Assembly (NCBI RefSeq): GCF_005222785.1
Contig: NZ_STGH01000002.1
Coordinates: 744,001 to 808,000 of the forward strand
Origin: Rhodobacter sp. SY28-1
Lineage (GTDB): Bacteria; Pseudomonadota; Alphaproteobacteria; Rhodobacterales; Rhodobacteraceae
Direction of reading: 5' to 3'
DNA: 64,000 bases
Part shown: positions 62,290-64,000 of the stretch, one piece after another
How positions within the stretch are numbered: the first letter of the stretch is position 1
Layout: each line of letters begins with the position of its first letter
The notes under the pieces: generated by a model
Databases searched by the model: none
What the model was told of the DNA's origin: nothing
The model's input: the letters and a program-made list of their open reading frames with translations, nothing else
Program-made: the position numbers and the translations under genes

Positions 62290-62304
62290 TGTCCACCGTG
62301 GACA
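62290..62304. other. Short palindrome after gmaS
   Basis: TGTCCA-CCG-TGGACA, 5 bases beyond the gmaS stop. No T-run follows. May be a processing hairpin or chance. Confidence 0.35.
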
Positions 62305-62308
62305 CATC

Positions 62309-63616
62309 TCAGATGTCCAGCGTCGTCTGGGTCTCCCAGGCCGAGAAATGCGAACAGTAGTCGTTCCATTCCTTGTGTTTCAGCTTGAGGTAGGCGGACG
62401 AGAACTCGTCCCCCATCATCGACTTCAGGGTCTTGTCGCGGTCATACTCCCGCAGCGCATCCAAAAGGTTCAACGGCAGCTTCGGCGCCCCCTTCACCTT
62501 GTGCCCGTCCTGATACATGTCGATATCATAGCGCCGTCCCGGGTCCGCCTTCGTCCGCACCCCGTCGATGCCTGCCGCCAGGATGACCGCCTGCATCAGA
62601 TAGGGGTTCGCCGCGCCGTCGGGCAGCCGCAGCTCGAACCGCCCGGGCCCCGGCACACGGACCATGTGGGTCCGGTTGTTGCCGGTCCAGGTCACCGTAT
62701 TCGGCGCCCAGGTGGCCCCCGAAGACGTGCGGGGCGCATTGATCCGCTTGTAGCTGTTCACCGTCGGGTTGCAGATCGCCGCCAAGGCCGAGGCGTGCTT
62801 CATGATCCCGCCCAGGAAATGCCGTCCCTGATCGGACAGACCCAGCTCTTTCTTCGGGTCGGCAAAGGCGTTCTTCTTCCCGTCCAGCGTCCAGACCGAG
62901 ATATGGGCATGGCAGCCCGACCCCGTCAGCCCCTTGAATGGCTTCGGCATGAAGGTCGCGCGGAAGCCGTGCTTTTCGGCAATCGACTTGACCATGAACT
63001 TGAAGAAGCTGTGCTTGTCGGCGGTCTGCAGGACGTCGTCGTATTTCCAGTTCATCTCGAACTGGCCAATCGCGTCCTCGTGGTCGTTCTGGTAGGCCTC
63101 CCAGCCCAGCTCCAGCATGTAGTCGCAGATTTCACTGATGACGTCATAGCGCCGCATCACCGCCTGCTGGTCGTAGCAGGGCTTCTCGGCGGTGTCGTAG
63201 ACATCCGAAGGGCCAGAGCCATCGGCGTTCAGGATGAAGAACTCGGGCTCGACCCCGGTCTTGACCCGCAGGCCTTCCTTTGCGGCCTCGCCGATCAACT
63301 TCTCCAGCACGTTGCGCGGGGCCTGATCGACAAGCTTTTCTTCCATCGTCGCGCGGGCCGCGACCCAGGCGACTTCCTTCTTCCAGGGCAGCTGGATCAC
63401 GCTGTCAGGGTCAGGCACCGCCATCAGGTCGGGGTGCGCGGGCGTCAGGTCCAGCCAGGTCGCAAAGCCTGCAAAGCCCGCTCCGTCCACCGCCATGTCG
63501 TTGATCGCCTGCGTCGGCACCAGTTTCGCGCGCTGCCCACCGAACAGGTCGGTGTAGGAGATCATGAAATACTTGACGCCCTTATCCTTCGCCCACTTGG
63601 CAAGGTCCTTCGCCAT
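62309..63616 (-). CDS. gmaS: Gamma-glutamylmethylamide synthetase
   Basis: Glutamine-synthetase fold enzyme joining methylamine and glutamate with ATP, the entry to the N-methylglutamate pathway. 435 residues. Blocks: ISYTDLFGGQRAKLVP, the metal/glutamate site GVEPEFFIL, NDHEDAIGQFEMNWKYDD, KPFKGLTGSGCHAHISVW and the ATP/phosphate loop NSYKRINAPRTSSGATWAPN. The length and the NDHEDAIGQFE block fit the GlnT/GmaS group instead of GlnA. GGGAG 8 bases before the ATG. Starts 49 bases after mgsC, the usual partner. Confidence 0.9.
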   Translation of the reverse strand: MAKDLAKWAKDKGVKYFMISYTDLFGGQRAKLVPTQAINDMAVDGAGFAGFATWLDLTPAHPDLMAVPDPDSVIQLPWKKEVAWVAARATMEEKLVDQAPRNVLEKLIGEAAKEGLRVKTGVEPEFFILNADGSGPSDVYDTAEKPCYDQQAVMRRYDVISEICDYMLELGWEAYQNDHEDAIGQFEMNWKYDDVLQTADKHSFFKFMVKSIAEKHGFRATFMPKPFKGLTGSGCHAHISVWTLDGKKNAFADPKKELGLSDQGRHFLGGIMKHASALAAICNPTVNSYKRINAPRTSSGATWAPNTVTWTGNNRTHMVRVPGPGRFELRLPDGAANPYLMQAVILAAGIDGVRTKADPGRRYDIDMYQDGHKVKGAPKLPLNLLDALREYDRDKTLKSMMGDEFSSAYLKLKHKEWNDYCSHFSAWETQTTLDI

Positions 63617-63665
63617 TACTGTAGCTCCCTAAGTCTTTTGTATCGTTGATGAGGAAACGGCGGCC

Positions 63666-64000
63666 TTACCAGCCGCCGTTCCGTCCCGGTATCCAGTTGG
63701 TGCCCGCCAGCGGAACCCCCGCCATCGCCGCCGCCTCGATGGTCAGCGAGCAGAGGTCCTCCGGCTCCAGGTTGTGCAGGTGGTTCTTGCCGCAGGCCCG
63801 CGCGATGGTCTGCGCCTCCAGCGTCATCACCTTGAGGTAGTTCTTCAGGCGACGACCGCCCAGCACCGGGTCGAAGCGCTTGAACAGTTCCGGGTCCTGC
63901 GTGGTGATCCCGGCCGGGTCGCGGCCTTCGTGCCAGTCGTCATAGGCATCCGCCGTGGTGCCGAGCTTCTGGTATTCCTCTTCCCAGCGCGGGTCATTGT
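63666..64000 (-). CDS. mgsC: N-methylglutamate synthase subunit C, C-terminal part
   Basis: The last 110 residues, open to the window edge. Reads NDPRWEEEYQKLGTTADAYD, then DWHEGRDPAGITTQDPELF, FKRFDPVLGGRRLKNYLKVM and ACGKNHLHNLEPEDLCSLTI, ending GTNWIPGRNGGW. This is the end of an FMN-binding glutamate-synthase-like large subunit, as in MgsC, which forms N-methylglutamate from gamma-glutamylmethylamide. The missing N-terminal part and the mgsA/mgsB subunits should lie to the right. The order mgsC-gmaS fits known methylamine clusters. Confidence 0.85.
   Translation of the reverse strand, partial: NDPRWEEEYQKLGTTADAYDDWHEGRDPAGITTQDPELFKRFDPVLGGRRLKNYLKVMTLEAQTIARACGKNHLHNLEPEDLCSLTIEAAAMAGVPLAGTNWIPGRNGGW

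Overview
This window looks like chromosomal DNA from a Rhodobacteraceae/Paracoccaceae alphaproteobacterium (Rhodobacter-Gemmobacter-Tabrizicola type). The evidence is the high GC content with strong third-position GC, the pckA / chvI-chvG-hprK-rapZ-EIIA-HPr block, the rpoZ-rel-DUF2062-pdxJ-acpS-lepB-rnc-era-recO arrangement, and an ethylmalonyl-CoA pathway enzyme (mcd). The genus cannot be fixed from the sequence alone. I found no tRNA, rRNA, CRISPR array, insertion sequence or prophage.

Region by region. 0-9 kb: cmk (cut by the left edge), a cold-shock gene, a degenerate receiver protein, a class II aldolase, then a central-metabolism run (HIG1-like protein, PduO-type adenosyltransferase, etfB-etfA, hbdA) and an acyltransferase. 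8.6-15 kb: the short alphaproteobacterial PTS phosphorelay (HPr, mannose-type EIIA, RapZ, HprK) joined to the ChvG-ChvI envelope-stress two-component system and divergent from pckA. 15-23 kb: a TSUP permease, mcd, a large AT-richer membrane protein with a repeat-built predicted beta-propeller, an SDR reductase and an MFS transporter. 23-34 kb: a long minus-strand housekeeping block (rpoZ, rel/spoT, pdxJ, acpS, lepB, rnc, era, recO) with folK beyond it, interrupted by a few lineage-specific genes. 34-47 kb: NYN nuclease, ispH, rnhA, a TetR regulator with a likely operator, def-def-like-fmt, a MalY-type C-S lyase, an L,D-transpeptidase, cbiB, a lytic transglycosylase and a glycosyltransferase.

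47.4-64 kb: a methylated-amine catabolic region. Read chemically, Tmm oxidises trimethylamine to TMAO, Tdm demethylates TMAO to dimethylamine plus formaldehyde, DmmABC demethylates dimethylamine to methylamine, and GmaS plus N-methylglutamate synthase (MgsC begins at the right edge) move the methylamine nitrogen into the N-methylglutamate pathway. DmmD and the C-terminal half of Tdm are folate-binding GcvT-type proteins placed to capture one-carbon units. An ammonium transporter with a 54-residue membrane partner, an APC permease, a GlxA-type AraC regulator and a truncated haemoglobin next to tdm complete the set. A TTTGTTTC-centred motif recurs upstream of tmm, amtB and the permease.

The intergenic DNA carries several dispersed palindromic elements, some of them at gene 3' ends where they could act as terminators: a CTCCTCG-spacer-CTCGTCG family at five sites, a GTAAGGTGGGCG hairpin at two, and a GCCTCYGGCGGGAGTATTT element at two. 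The most unusual items are the propeller membrane protein (18.4-20.5 kb), a peptide deformylase paralogue that has lost two key residues, a haemoglobin gene 4 bases behind tdm, and the putative shared operator of the methylamine genes.
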